Assembly: GCA_033809415.1 (NCBI GenBank)
Contig: JAPXLT010000103.1
Location: forward strand, 1 to 14,593
Length of the DNA: 14,593 nt
Reading direction: 5' to 3'
Source: JAQVUB01 sp033809415
GTDB taxonomy: Bacteria > Verrucomicrobiota > Lentisphaeria > Oligosphaerales > Oligosphaeraceae
The position numbers and the translations under genes were made by a program. Below the pieces are notes generated by a model. It was not told the origin of the DNA, searched no databases, and saw only the letters and a program-made list of their open reading frames with translations. Positions 7,235 to 12,103 of this stretch are shown here, piece after piece. How positions within the stretch are numbered: the stretch's first letter is position 1; every line of letters begins with the position of its first letter.

Positions 7235-7576
7235 TTATGCTCTGTCTGAAACAACAATACGAATGTGACTGGTGCGTTTGCGGATGCGTCCGGCCGAGCC
7301 GCGCGCTTTCGGTATGAAGCGTTTCATGGTGGGGCCTTCTCCGATAACAGCTTCCTTGACGAAGAGTCTGCTGCGGTCGACGCTATTTTTCTCATCATTT
7401 TCAGCATTGGCGATTGCGGACTTCAAGGTCTGCTCGATCAGTTTGGCGGCCTTGCGTGGGATCAGGCTGACTGTGGTCATCGCCACGACAGCCGGCTTGC
7501 CCTGGATCAGGCGTGCCACTTCACGTGCCTTGGACGGAGCTATCCGCGCATACTTTGTGATGGCAATTTTTTCCAT
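7235..7576 (-). CDS. rplV: 50S ribosomal protein L22
   Basis: L22 binds all 23S rRNA domains and sends a long hairpin loop into the exit tunnel. The 113-residue product has ITKYARIAPSKAREVARLIQ at the start, ANAENDEKNSVDRSRLFVKE in the middle, and the tunnel-loop region with MKRFIPKARGSAGRIRKRTSHI and IVVSDRA at the C-terminus. ATG at 7576 has AGAGG about 4 nt upstream. It is the first gene of this operon: the rplB-rpsS pair that normally precedes it is missing, and a repeat-filled 237-nt spacer lies upstream. I could not find a convincing promoter there. Confidence 0.97.
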   Translation of the reverse strand: MEKIAITKYARIAPSKAREVARLIQGKPAVVAMTTVSLIPRKAAKLIEQTLKSAIANAENDEKNSVDRSRLFVKEAVIGEGPTMKRFIPKARGSAGRIRKRTSHIRIVVSDRA

Positions 7577-7594
7577 GTTCCTCTCTCTTTTTCT

Positions 7595-7655
7595 TAACCC
7601 AGGGCGTTGCCCTGGGCTGGTATGTCACGCCCTTTCAGGGCTGATTCCAACATCG
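7595..7655 (-). repeat. 61-nt double-hairpin dispersed element, copy 1 (rplV leader)
   Basis: The segment contains two palindromes: CCCAGGGC-GTT-GCCCTGGG (7598-7616) and GCCCT-TTC-AGGGC further on. It matches the reverse complement of 11735-11795 over all 61 nt with three mismatches. On the minus strand it ends 18 nt before the rplV start, so it would lie in the operon's mRNA leader, the strong stem just upstream of the ribosome-binding site. The compact paired hairpins resemble REP/BIME-type elements. Whether it regulates rplV or merely landed there is unknown. Confidence 0.85.
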
Positions 7656-7674
7656 TTGGTTCGAGTGACCTGGC

Positions 7675-7759
7675 GTCCGTGTAAAGTCCGTGTCCCGTCC
7701 GTGTAAAGTCCGTGTCCCGTCCGTGTAAAGTCCGTGTCCCGTCCGTGTAAAGTCCGTGA
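7675..7759. repeat. 11-bp tandem array, two alternating variants
   Basis: Seven 11-mers alternate GTCCGTGTAAA and GTCCGTGTCCC from 7675 to 7751, giving a 22-bp higher-order period, followed by a partial unit to about 7759. It is related to the uniform array at 1-51 on the far side of the operon. It lies between the unknown secreted-protein gene and rplV, 20 nt from the 61-nt element. On the minus strand each AAA unit reads TTTACA, loosely like a -35 box, but no -10 sits at the right distance. Confidence 0.93.
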
Positions 7760-7789
7760 GGGTTTCGGGCGATCAGTCCGCGCCAAGGT

Positions 7790-7825
7790 AAAAAAAATGT
7801 TTTTGTCTGCGATTCATCGACGCAG
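7790..7825 (-). terminator. Possible weak terminator after the secreted coiled-coil gene
   Basis: On the minus strand a 5-bp stem (CTGCG/CGCAG, 7821-7825 with 7807-7811) spans the stop codon of the gene above. A run of eight T (7790-7797 on plus as A) follows about nine bases after the stem. The stem is short and the spacing poor, so this is only a tentative intrinsic terminator. Confidence 0.3.
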
Positions 7826-8608
7826 TTTAAGGTTTACTCCTGGGAGGAGTGCGGCCCAGCTGCCATTGACAATGATGGCGGCACTGCTTTCCGTACGGCA
7901 CTCGATGACCTTGACTTCGACGATGATTTTCCCGGCTCTTTCCAGGCAGAAAATCATTCCGCTGCGAAGTCCTTGTTGAAACCCTTTGTTTAGGATAATA
8001 CTCTGGGTTTTCTTGTCTACAGACAAAATCTGGCAACCTGGCTCCACCGAATCCCCGCTGCCTCGCCCGGCGACTAACGACAGCGGATTGAGACTGCTCT
8101 CAATCACCCTGCGAAGGGACATAATCCGGCTTTCGACCTCGCGACGCATGGCGCCGCTGGGTTGCATTCCGTCCAAGGCCGCAGCCATGGACTTTTCAAA
8201 TTCGGCGAATTCCTGTTCGACATCAAGGATTCGCCGTTTCACGGAGGCCAGTGTATCGATGACTTCCGCAAACTGTTTTTCTGTGTTCGGGTTGGTGCTG
8301 CTTTGCAACAGGTGTGCTGCAGCCAGTTCGAGGTTTTTCAGTTTTTCAAGGGTTTGGCTCTGTCGGATCAGGGTGTCTGCATACAGACTTCGAATCTGAT
8401 CGAGTTCCTGACGGGCAGCCGCCAACTCCTGCGTCAACTGAATCTTCTCACGCTCCAACGCCGCACGGGCAACACGGGCTTCCTGAAGTTCAAGCTCCCG
8501 AGCATCTCCGCTTTCAGCACCGAAACAAATTGATCCGGCAAAAAACAGAACTGATAATATAAATCCGACTTTTTGTTTTTGCCAATGCACTTGATGTTTT
8601 TTTTTCAT
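7814..8608 (-). CDS. Secreted or periplasmic coiled-coil protein of unknown function
   Basis: I do not recognise this 264-residue protein. It has a basic N-terminus (MKKKHQVHWQKQK), a hydrophobic stretch (residues 14-29) and a plausible signal-peptidase I site near Ala31. Residues 34-145 are Glu/Lys/Ala/Leu-rich with heptad character, likely a long coiled coil. After a linker (GRGSGDSVEPG, 181-191) residues 192-263 look like a small beta domain: ILSVDKKTQSIILNKGFQQG, then LRSGMIF and repeated short strands. The pattern of 'value, then N-x-G, then G-x-x-x-G-M' recalls the C-terminal beta domains of MreC or FlgT, an analogy by eye only. Together these suggest an envelope protein with a coiled-coil stalk. 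The ribosome-binding site is weak. It follows ung on the same strand after 92 nt and may be co-transcribed with it. Confidence 0.8.
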   Translation of the reverse strand: MKKKHQVHWQKQKVGFILSVLFFAGSICFGAESGDARELELQEARVARAALEREKIQLTQELAAARQELDQIRSLYADTLIRQSQTLEKLKNLELAAAHLLQSSTNPNTEKQFAEVIDTLASVKRRILDVEQEFAEFEKSMAAALDGMQPSGAMRREVESRIMSLRRVIESSLNPLSLVAGRGSGDSVEPGCQILSVDKKTQSIILNKGFQQGLRSGMIFCLERAGKIIVEVKVIECRTESSAAIIVNGSWAALLPGVNLKLRR

Positions 8609-8630
8609 TTTTACCGCTTTTATGCTATTT

Positions 8631-8668
8631 TTTTCGGGGCTTTTCGTGCTTTTCGTTGTTCAAAAAGA
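8631..8668. repeat. CACGAAAA-type dispersed repeat, copy A
   Basis: On plus this reads TTTTCGGGGC-TTTTCGTGC-TTTTCGTTGTTCAAAAAGA. Its core TTTCGTTGTTCAAAAAGA recurs at 9571-9615 and, inverted, near 14364-14413. In the direction of ung transcription it lies about 32 nt after the ung stop and reads AACAACGAAAAGCACGAAAAG. It is non-coding; chance frames through it give the same FRAFRCSKR string at two loci, a sign of repeat rather than protein. Confidence 0.75.
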
Positions 8669-8700
8669 TTTTCTCCGTTACCATTACTCTGGGCGATTTT

Positions 8701-9378
8701 TCATTTCAATTTCCAGTTGACCTGTGTTTGTTTTCGTTTGAGCAATTCGGCATTGGTTCTGGAGAATGGCTTTGAACCGAAGAAGCCTCGGTAAGCGGAC
8801 AGCGGGGAGGGGTGCGGGCTTTCCAGGACGGCATGCCGACTTTGGTCGATCAGCGTTTTTTTACTGGCGGCGGCTTTTCCCCAGAGCAGGAAAGCGAGGG
8901 GGACCTTGCGCTTGGAAAGGGCGCAGATGACCGCATCGGTAAAGGTTTCCCATCCTTGGTTTTGATGCGAGTTGGCTTCGCCGCAGCGTACGGTAAGGAC
9001 GGCGTTGAGTAAAAGCACGCCTTGTCTTGCCCAGGGTTCGAGGGAAGGGGATTCCGGCGGGGGCAACTGAAGATCAGAACTGTATTCTTTCAGGATGTTG
9101 CGCAAGGATGGGGGCTGCGGTGTGCCATCCGGCACGGAGAAGGCTAAGCCGCAGGCCTGCCCTGGTTCATGGTAGGGGTCCTGTCCGAGCAGAAGGACTT
9201 TGACCTGCTGAAATGGCGTCAGACGAAACGCGGCAAACATCTTCTCCGGAGGCGGAAAGACAGTCGAGGAAAGGCGCTCGCGTTCGAGAAACGCCTCGAG
9301 TTCCGCAGACAGTCCTACCGGGACAAAGGGAGTGAGAGCCTGTTGCCAATCTTCTGGAAGTTGTTGAAAAAGAGACAT
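8701..9378 (-). CDS. ung: Uracil-DNA glycosylase, family 1
   Basis: UNG removes uracil from DNA, leaving an abasic site for base-excision repair. The 225-residue product carries the water-activating motif GQDPYH (residues 65-70, catalytic Asp67), followed by GQACGLAFSVP, the central LLNAVLTVRCGEANSHQNQGW (from 123) and the DNA-minor-groove motif HPSPLS (189-194, catalytic His189) with RGFFGSKPFSRTN. I start at ATG 9378 because GAGGTG lies 6 nt upstream and MSLFQQLPEDW fits the family. An in-frame ATG at 9426 would add a 16-residue hydrophobic extension without a binding site. An AT-rich TATATTATAG stretch about 30 nt upstream could hold its -10, but no matching -35 is clear. Confidence 0.97.
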   Translation of the reverse strand: MSLFQQLPEDWQQALTPFVPVGLSAELEAFLERERLSSTVFPPPEKMFAAFRLTPFQQVKVLLLGQDPYHEPGQACGLAFSVPDGTPQPPSLRNILKEYSSDLQLPPPESPSLEPWARQGVLLLNAVLTVRCGEANSHQNQGWETFTDAVICALSKRKVPLAFLLWGKAAASKKTLIDQSRHAVLESPHPSPLSAYRGFFGSKPFSRTNAELLKRKQTQVNWKLK

Positions 9379-9570
9379 GTTCACACCTCGCAAAAAGAAA
9401 ATTGCCAAAACTATAATATAATCCACACGGACGAGGCACGGACGATGGATCGGTCGGGTAATGCGTCAGCAAAGCTGGGTGACAGTTATTTTTACAACTA
9501 AAGACACGAATGGACGCGAAAAAATTTCATGGCAAGCACGACACAATCGCGCAGAAAAAGCCACTTCCAA

Positions 9571-9615
9571 TTTTTTCGTGTCCTTTCGGGCATTTCGTTG
9601 TTCAAAAAGAATTCC
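9571..9615. repeat. CACGAAAA-type dispersed repeat, copy B
   Basis: The plus strand reads TTTTTTCGTGTCCTTTCGGG then CATTTCGTTGTTCAAAAAGA and ATTCC. It shares CGTTGTTCAAAAAGA with copy A and, reversed, the AACAACGAAA core with the copy after the SDR gene. Unlike the other copies it lies in a divergent spacer and not just downstream of a stop codon. Confidence 0.75.
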
Positions 9616-9695
9616 TTGCTTACCCGGGTGGTTACTGATGCCTAACATCGGTCAAATGTAATATTTTGCAAAATCGCAAAAAGTCAAAAGTCGGG

Positions 9696-9724
9696 TTGAT
9701 ATTTTCAGGACACGGCATTATGTT
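9696..9724 (+). promoter_or_regulatory. Candidate sigma-70 promoter for the IclR-uxuA genes
   Basis: TTGATA (9696-9701) and TATGTT (9719-9724) are separated by 17 nt, a close match to the sigma-70 spacing with five and four of six consensus bases. It lies about 58 nt before the regulator start codon and points towards it. The surrounding DNA is AT-rich. A palindrome follows 3 nt after the -10. Confidence 0.55.
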
Positions 9725-9727
9725 CAT

Positions 9728-9750
9728 ATAAGAATCTAAAAGTTTCTTAT
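9728..9750 (+). promoter_or_regulatory. Palindrome at the transcription start, candidate regulator operator
   Basis: ATAAGAA (9728-9734) and TTCTTAT (9744-9750) form a perfect 7-bp inverted repeat around a 9-nt centre, placed right after the candidate -10. IclR-family proteins commonly bind short palindromes overlapping their own promoters, so autoregulation is plausible. No second copy was seen upstream of uxaC. The assignment is inference from position and symmetry. Confidence 0.4.
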
Positions 9751-9781
9751 TTGAATAAAATCAAAGTCGCTAAAAACAAAC

Positions 9782-10543
9782 ATGAATGAACAAAACACCA
9801 TTCCGGTTTTGGAAAAAGCTATTCTTGCATTGACCTATCTGGGTGGCATTGCGGATGGCGCCACTCAGGCAGAAATGGTTGACGAATTGAAACTTTCGAA
9901 GGCGACGTGTTATAGAATGGTACAGACCTTTTGCAAGCACAATTGGCTTTACAAAAGAAGTGATATGCGCTATGATCTTTCCTATGGCCTATTGAATGTT
10001 TGCGAAAAACTTGTCGACCGCTTCGCTGCCTACAAGCTGATGCAGAAACCACTGGAAAACCTTTGCAGGAAAACCGACCTTTCAACAAAGTTGTCGATCC
10101 GAAAAGGCGAGAACGAATTCATAACCTTGCTGCGAGTCGATGCAGACACACCAGTTGCCGTCACCGGCAAGGTCGGCGCCGCCTTCCCAGTTATCGAAGG
10201 AAGCGTCGGCGGAGTGCTGCTGTCGGAGGCAAGTAGCAGTGAATTGCGCACATTGATCGAAAAATGTGCCGCAGATATCCAGGAGAAAAACGAACCCGAA
10301 GTGCTGTATGCGAGAATCAATGAATGCAAGGAAAAAGGCTACTGCTTTTGCGGCAAAGTCAACCGATGGAAGATCGAGACCGTTTCTGCCCCAATCAAGA
10401 ACGGCGATGGAAAGATAGGCGCAGCGGTGTCGTTGCTGGGCTTTATCCCGGATTTTGCCGACCGACAGGAATTTCTGGTCGGCGAACTGCAGAACACAGT
10501 GGAGCAATGCGAACGCATTTTAAAAAATTTCAAGGGACGATAA
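9782..10543 (+). CDS. IclR-family transcriptional regulator of the uronate genes
   Basis: This 253-residue protein fits the IclR family in length and plan. A winged helix-turn-helix occupies about residues 6-70 (ATQAEMVDELKLSKATCYRM then VQTFCKHNWLYKRSDMRYDL), and a C-terminal effector domain from about 85 includes GKVGAAFPVIEGSVGGVLLS and, near the end, INECKEKGYCFCGKVNRWKI then VSAPIKNGDGKIGAAVSLLG. Such proteins bind a small carbon metabolite and repress or activate nearby catabolic genes. Because uxuA starts one base after its stop, a uronate or KDG effector, as for KdgR, is likely but inferred. The start ATG at 9782 has only a purine-rich leader and no clear Shine-Dalgarno. Confidence 0.9.
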   Translation: MNEQNTIPVLEKAILALTYLGGIADGATQAEMVDELKLSKATCYRMVQTFCKHNWLYKRSDMRYDLSYGLLNVCEKLVDRFAAYKLMQKPLENLCRKTDLSTKLSIRKGENEFITLLRVDADTPVAVTGKVGAAFPVIEGSVGGVLLSEASSSELRTLIEKCAADIQEKNEPEVLYARINECKEKGYCFCGKVNRWKIETVSAPIKNGDGKIGAAVSLLGFIPDFADRQEFLVGELQNTVEQCERILKNFKGR

Positions 10544-10544
10544 G

Positions 10545-11519
10545 ATGAAACTCGGATTATTCTTACCAGCTTGTCCTGATATCAAATGGGAATTGGCCAG
10601 GCAACTCGGCATCAAGCATGCAATCGTCAAGGCGGCACCGGAACTTACTGGGCAGTTGCCACCATGGGATTTCTCATCGCTTAAGACGATTCGTGACCGC
10701 TTCACAGAGCAGGGCTTCAAAGTGTCCGCGCTCGAGGGCGACGAGTTCGACATGTCCAGGATCAAGCTTGGATTGCCGGGACGCGACGAGGATATCGAAA
10801 AATATCAACAGATGCTAATGAACATGGGCCGACTTGAAATCCCGATGATATGCTTCAATTTCATGGCCGGAATCGGCTGGTTCAGAAGCAAGACCGACAT
10901 ACTCGAAAGAGGCGGCGCATTGACTTGCGGATTCGATATCAAGGATATCGCCAATGCCGGCCCGACGGAAGCGGGTATCGTCCCGGAAGAACGCATCTGG
11001 GCTAATTTCAGCTACTTCATCAAAGCCGTCATGCCAGCAGCGGAAAGTGCCGGCGTGAAAATGGCCTTGCATCCGGACGACCCGCCGCTTTCACCGCTGA
11101 GGGGAATCGGCAGAATATTTACTTCCGCACAAAGCTTCCGCACAGCACTGGAAATCGCTGATAGCGACAATTTTGGCATCACTTTCTGCCAGGCGACTTT
11201 CAAGGCGATGGGTGAAGATATTTTCAGCCTGATTGATGAATTCGGCGGCAGGAAAAAGATTTTTTTCGTCCATCTGCGGGATATTATAGGCGATAAAACG
11301 TGTTTTCGGGAAACCTTTCATGACAATGGGGACACGGATATGGCGGCTGCGGTCAAAGCCTATCATAATGCGGGTGTCGATTGTCTGCTGCGTCCGGATC
11401 ATGCTCCGTCGATGGCGGGTGAGAATAACGATTCGCCTGGCTACGCAATGCTGGGCAGGCTGTTTGCGGTGGGATATATCAAAGGATTGATGGACGCTCA
11501 ACATATCGAGTATCAATAA
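10545..11519 (+). CDS. uxuA: Mannonate dehydratase, UxuA family (short form)
   Basis: UxuA removes water from D-mannonate to give 2-keto-3-deoxy-D-gluconate using Mn2+/Fe2+ in a TIM barrel. The 324-residue product shows the family landmarks: CFNFMAGIGWFR (103-114), HPDDPPLSPLRGIGR with metal-ligand candidate His176, FCQATF with Cys215, FFVHLRDI with His243, ETFHDNGDTDM (256-266) and RPDHAPSM with Asp285. The same four ligand types bind the metal in characterised UxuA. It is shorter than E. coli UxuA (394), and the segment after Cys215 reads ATF where I would expect a Gly-containing turn. ATG at 10545 has AAGGG 8 nt upstream inside the regulator gene, with a 1-nt gap between the genes, so the two are co-transcribed. 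Confidence 0.93.
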   Translation: MKLGLFLPACPDIKWELARQLGIKHAIVKAAPELTGQLPPWDFSSLKTIRDRFTEQGFKVSALEGDEFDMSRIKLGLPGRDEDIEKYQQMLMNMGRLEIPMICFNFMAGIGWFRSKTDILERGGALTCGFDIKDIANAGPTEAGIVPEERIWANFSYFIKAVMPAAESAGVKMALHPDDPPLSPLRGIGRIFTSAQSFRTALEIADSDNFGITFCQATFKAMGEDIFSLIDEFGGRKKIFFVHLRDIIGDKTCFRETFHDNGDTDMAAAVKAYHNAGVDCLLRPDHAPSMAGENNDSPGYAMLGRLFAVGYIKGLMDAQHIEYQ

Positions 11520-11548
11520 ATCAGGAAAAGCACGGCGACCACAACCCA

Positions 11549-11587
11549 TTTTTTGTCCACGGAAAGCACGGAAAGCGCGGAAAATTT
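11549..11587. repeat. CACGAAAA-type dispersed repeat, degenerate copy C
   Basis: Thirty nt after the uxuA stop, the plus strand reads TTTTTTGTCCACGGAAAG then CACGGAAAGCGCGGAAAA. It has three direct 8-9 bp units of the form CACGGAAAG. The organisation (T-rich start, CACG(G/A)AAA units) follows that of copy D after the SDR gene, though bases have diverged. It is non-coding. Confidence 0.55.
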
Positions 11588-11623
11588 GTAGGGTTGCTGC
11601 TTTGACGGATGGGATTGCACGCG
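11584..11623. repeat. Dispersed element E, copy 1
   Basis: TTGCTGCTTTGACGGATGGG and the next two bases (11594-11615) are identical to 14421-14442. The likeness extends upstream (AGGG before it) and downstream (a GCAYGCG ending), so about 40 nt match 14410-14450. Both copies directly follow a CACGAAAA-type repeat and a gene's stop codon, so the pair probably forms one composite intergenic element. Confidence 0.8.
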
Positions 11624-11653
11624 AATTTGTGATCTGGCCTATTGGTTTCTCCG

Positions 11654-11730
11654 ACGGATCGGACGGACCGGACGGACCGGTCGGATCGGTCGGATCGGTC
11701 GGATCGGTCGGATCGGTCGGATCAGTCGGA
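11654..11730. repeat. 9-bp tandem array (WCGGAYCGG)
   Basis: Eight 9-bp units follow one another from 11654 to 11725: ACGGATCGG, ACGGACCGG twice, TCGGATCGG four times and TCGGATCAG, then a partial unit to 11730. Because 9 is a multiple of three, frames through it read as Gly-Ser-Val or Asp-Pro-Thr repeats, which are artefacts. It ends 5 nt before the 61-nt double-hairpin element. Confidence 0.92.
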
Positions 11731-11734
11731 TTAG

Positions 11735-11795
11735 CGATGTTGGAACCAGCCCTGAAGGGGCGCGACATACCAGCCCAGGGCAACGCCCTGGGTTA
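11735..11795 (+). repeat. 61-nt double-hairpin dispersed element, copy 2
   Basis: This is the inverted counterpart of 7595-7655, same length, with three mismatches. It contains AGCCCTGAAGGGGC and CCCAGGGC-AAC-GCCCTGGG (11774-11792), each able to form a hairpin. It reads in the same sense relative to uxaC as copy 1 does to rplV, but the uxaC start is 309 nt further on. Confidence 0.85.
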
Positions 11796-11813
11796 GGAAT
11801 CACCACATCAACA

Positions 11814-11836
11814 AAGCCCTGTAAGGGCGCGACATA
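11814..11836 (+). repeat. Partial third copy of the double-hairpin element
   Basis: AGCCCTGTAAGGGCGCGACATA shares the first-hairpin half (AGCCCTGNARGGGCG(C/T)GACATA) with the full element. It retains the GCCCT-GTA-AGGGC stem but lacks the second, stronger hairpin. It lies 18 nt downstream of the full copy, suggesting repeated insertion or partial duplication. Confidence 0.7.
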
Positions 11837-11896
11837 ATCCCTGTCAAAATTCTGCTGTGTGCCAAGGTCGGCTTTACTTTTTTAGTCGGAGGCGAT

Positions 11897-11950
11897 ATGG
11901 AGCGCCGGCGGCTCGCCGGCATGAAGCCGGCTTCTCTCGCCCATCACTGA
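11897..11950 (+). other. GCCGGC triple repeat with a possible 17-codon leader ORF
   Basis: GCCGGC occurs three times at exactly 11-bp intervals (11904, 11915, 11926), each self-complementary, allowing alternative hairpins. A frame starting at ATG 11897 has a full GGAGG 4 nt upstream (11888-11892) and encodes MERRRLAGMKPASLAHH before a TGA at 11948. It could be a leader peptide ahead of uxaC, or just another palindromic repeat that happens to contain a start. Nothing else supports translation. Confidence 0.3.
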
Positions 11951-11972
11951 AAAATCAAAAAGTTTAAAAAAA

Positions 11973-11988
11973 TTCTCAAAAATGAGAA
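11973..11988 (+). promoter_or_regulatory. Short palindrome upstream of uxaC
   Basis: TTCTCA (11973-11978) and TGAGAA (11983-11988) make a perfect 6-bp inverted repeat around AAAA, in AT-rich DNA about 115 nt before the uxaC start. It may be an operator for uxaC. Its half-sites differ from the palindrome near the regulator gene, so a shared regulator is not supported by sequence. Confidence 0.3.
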
Positions 11989-12103
11989 AGACCCTCAAAG
12001 CCAGTAACTTGCGCATCGGTTTTTTGAAAATCTTTCTGAAAAAACAAGAAGTTTGGGCGATAGTAGTACGAAAAAATTTGTTGTTAATCGCTTAGGAACG
12101 AAC

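Larger units (their letters stand above)
9379..9781. other. 403-nt divergent intergenic region between ung and the IclR gene
   Basis: No gene is supported here. It holds the ung leader, two 11-bp units CACGGACGAGG and CACGGACGATG (9426-9447) of the same family as the large arrays, followed by GGATCGGTCGG, which matches the 9-bp array family of 11654-11730. It also holds a degenerate GACACGAATGGACGCGAA stretch (about 9502-9519), dispersed repeat copy B (9571-9615), and a promoter with a palindrome in front of the regulator gene (9696-9750). Short frames through it only translate repeats. Confidence 0.7.
11520..12103. other. 584-nt repeat-filled gap between uxuA and uxaC
   Basis: No normal gene is supported. 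In order it holds a degenerate CACGGAAAG repeat (11549-11587), a dispersed element shared with 14410-14450 (11584-11623), a 9-bp tandem array (11654-11730), the second 61-nt double-hairpin copy (11735-11795), a partial third copy (11814-11836), a GCCGGC triple with a tiny ORF (11888-11950), and a palindrome (11973-11988). A long minus-strand frame crosses the array as a DPT-repeat but lies opposite uxuA and is rejected. No strong uxaC promoter or uxuA terminator was found. Confidence 0.75.

Noticed and set aside
7675..7759. Possible CRISPR array
   Set aside because: Units are 11 bp and directly adjacent with no unique spacers; no cas genes are present.
7677..7760. TTTACA motifs on the minus strand as -35 boxes for the rplV operon
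   Set aside because: They are part of every second tandem unit and none has a -10-like hexamer at 16-18 nt.
9379..9426. Upstream ATG for ung giving a hydrophobic N-terminal extension
   Set aside because: No binding site; it would direct a DNA repair enzyme to the membrane; ATG 9378 has GAGGTG 6 nt upstream.
9461..9661. Plus-strand frame of 66 codons between ung and the regulator
   Set aside because: It translates dispersed repeat copy B; the same FRAFRCSKR string arises at 8573-8794 from copy A, showing repeat origin.
11091..11783. Long minus-strand frame (230 codons) with Asp-Pro-Thr repeats
   Set aside because: It lies opposite the 3' half of uxuA and runs through the 9-bp array and dispersed repeats; the repeat peptide is an artefact of a period divisible by three.
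11873..11901. TTTACT-17-TATGGA as uxaC promoter
   Set aside because: Only four and three consensus matches and it lies within repeat-like DNA; not better than chance.
12053..12103. Upstream TTG start for uxaC
   Set aside because: The 17 added residues are not conserved, TTG is rare and no ribosome-binding site precedes it; ATG 12104 has AGGA at good spacing.
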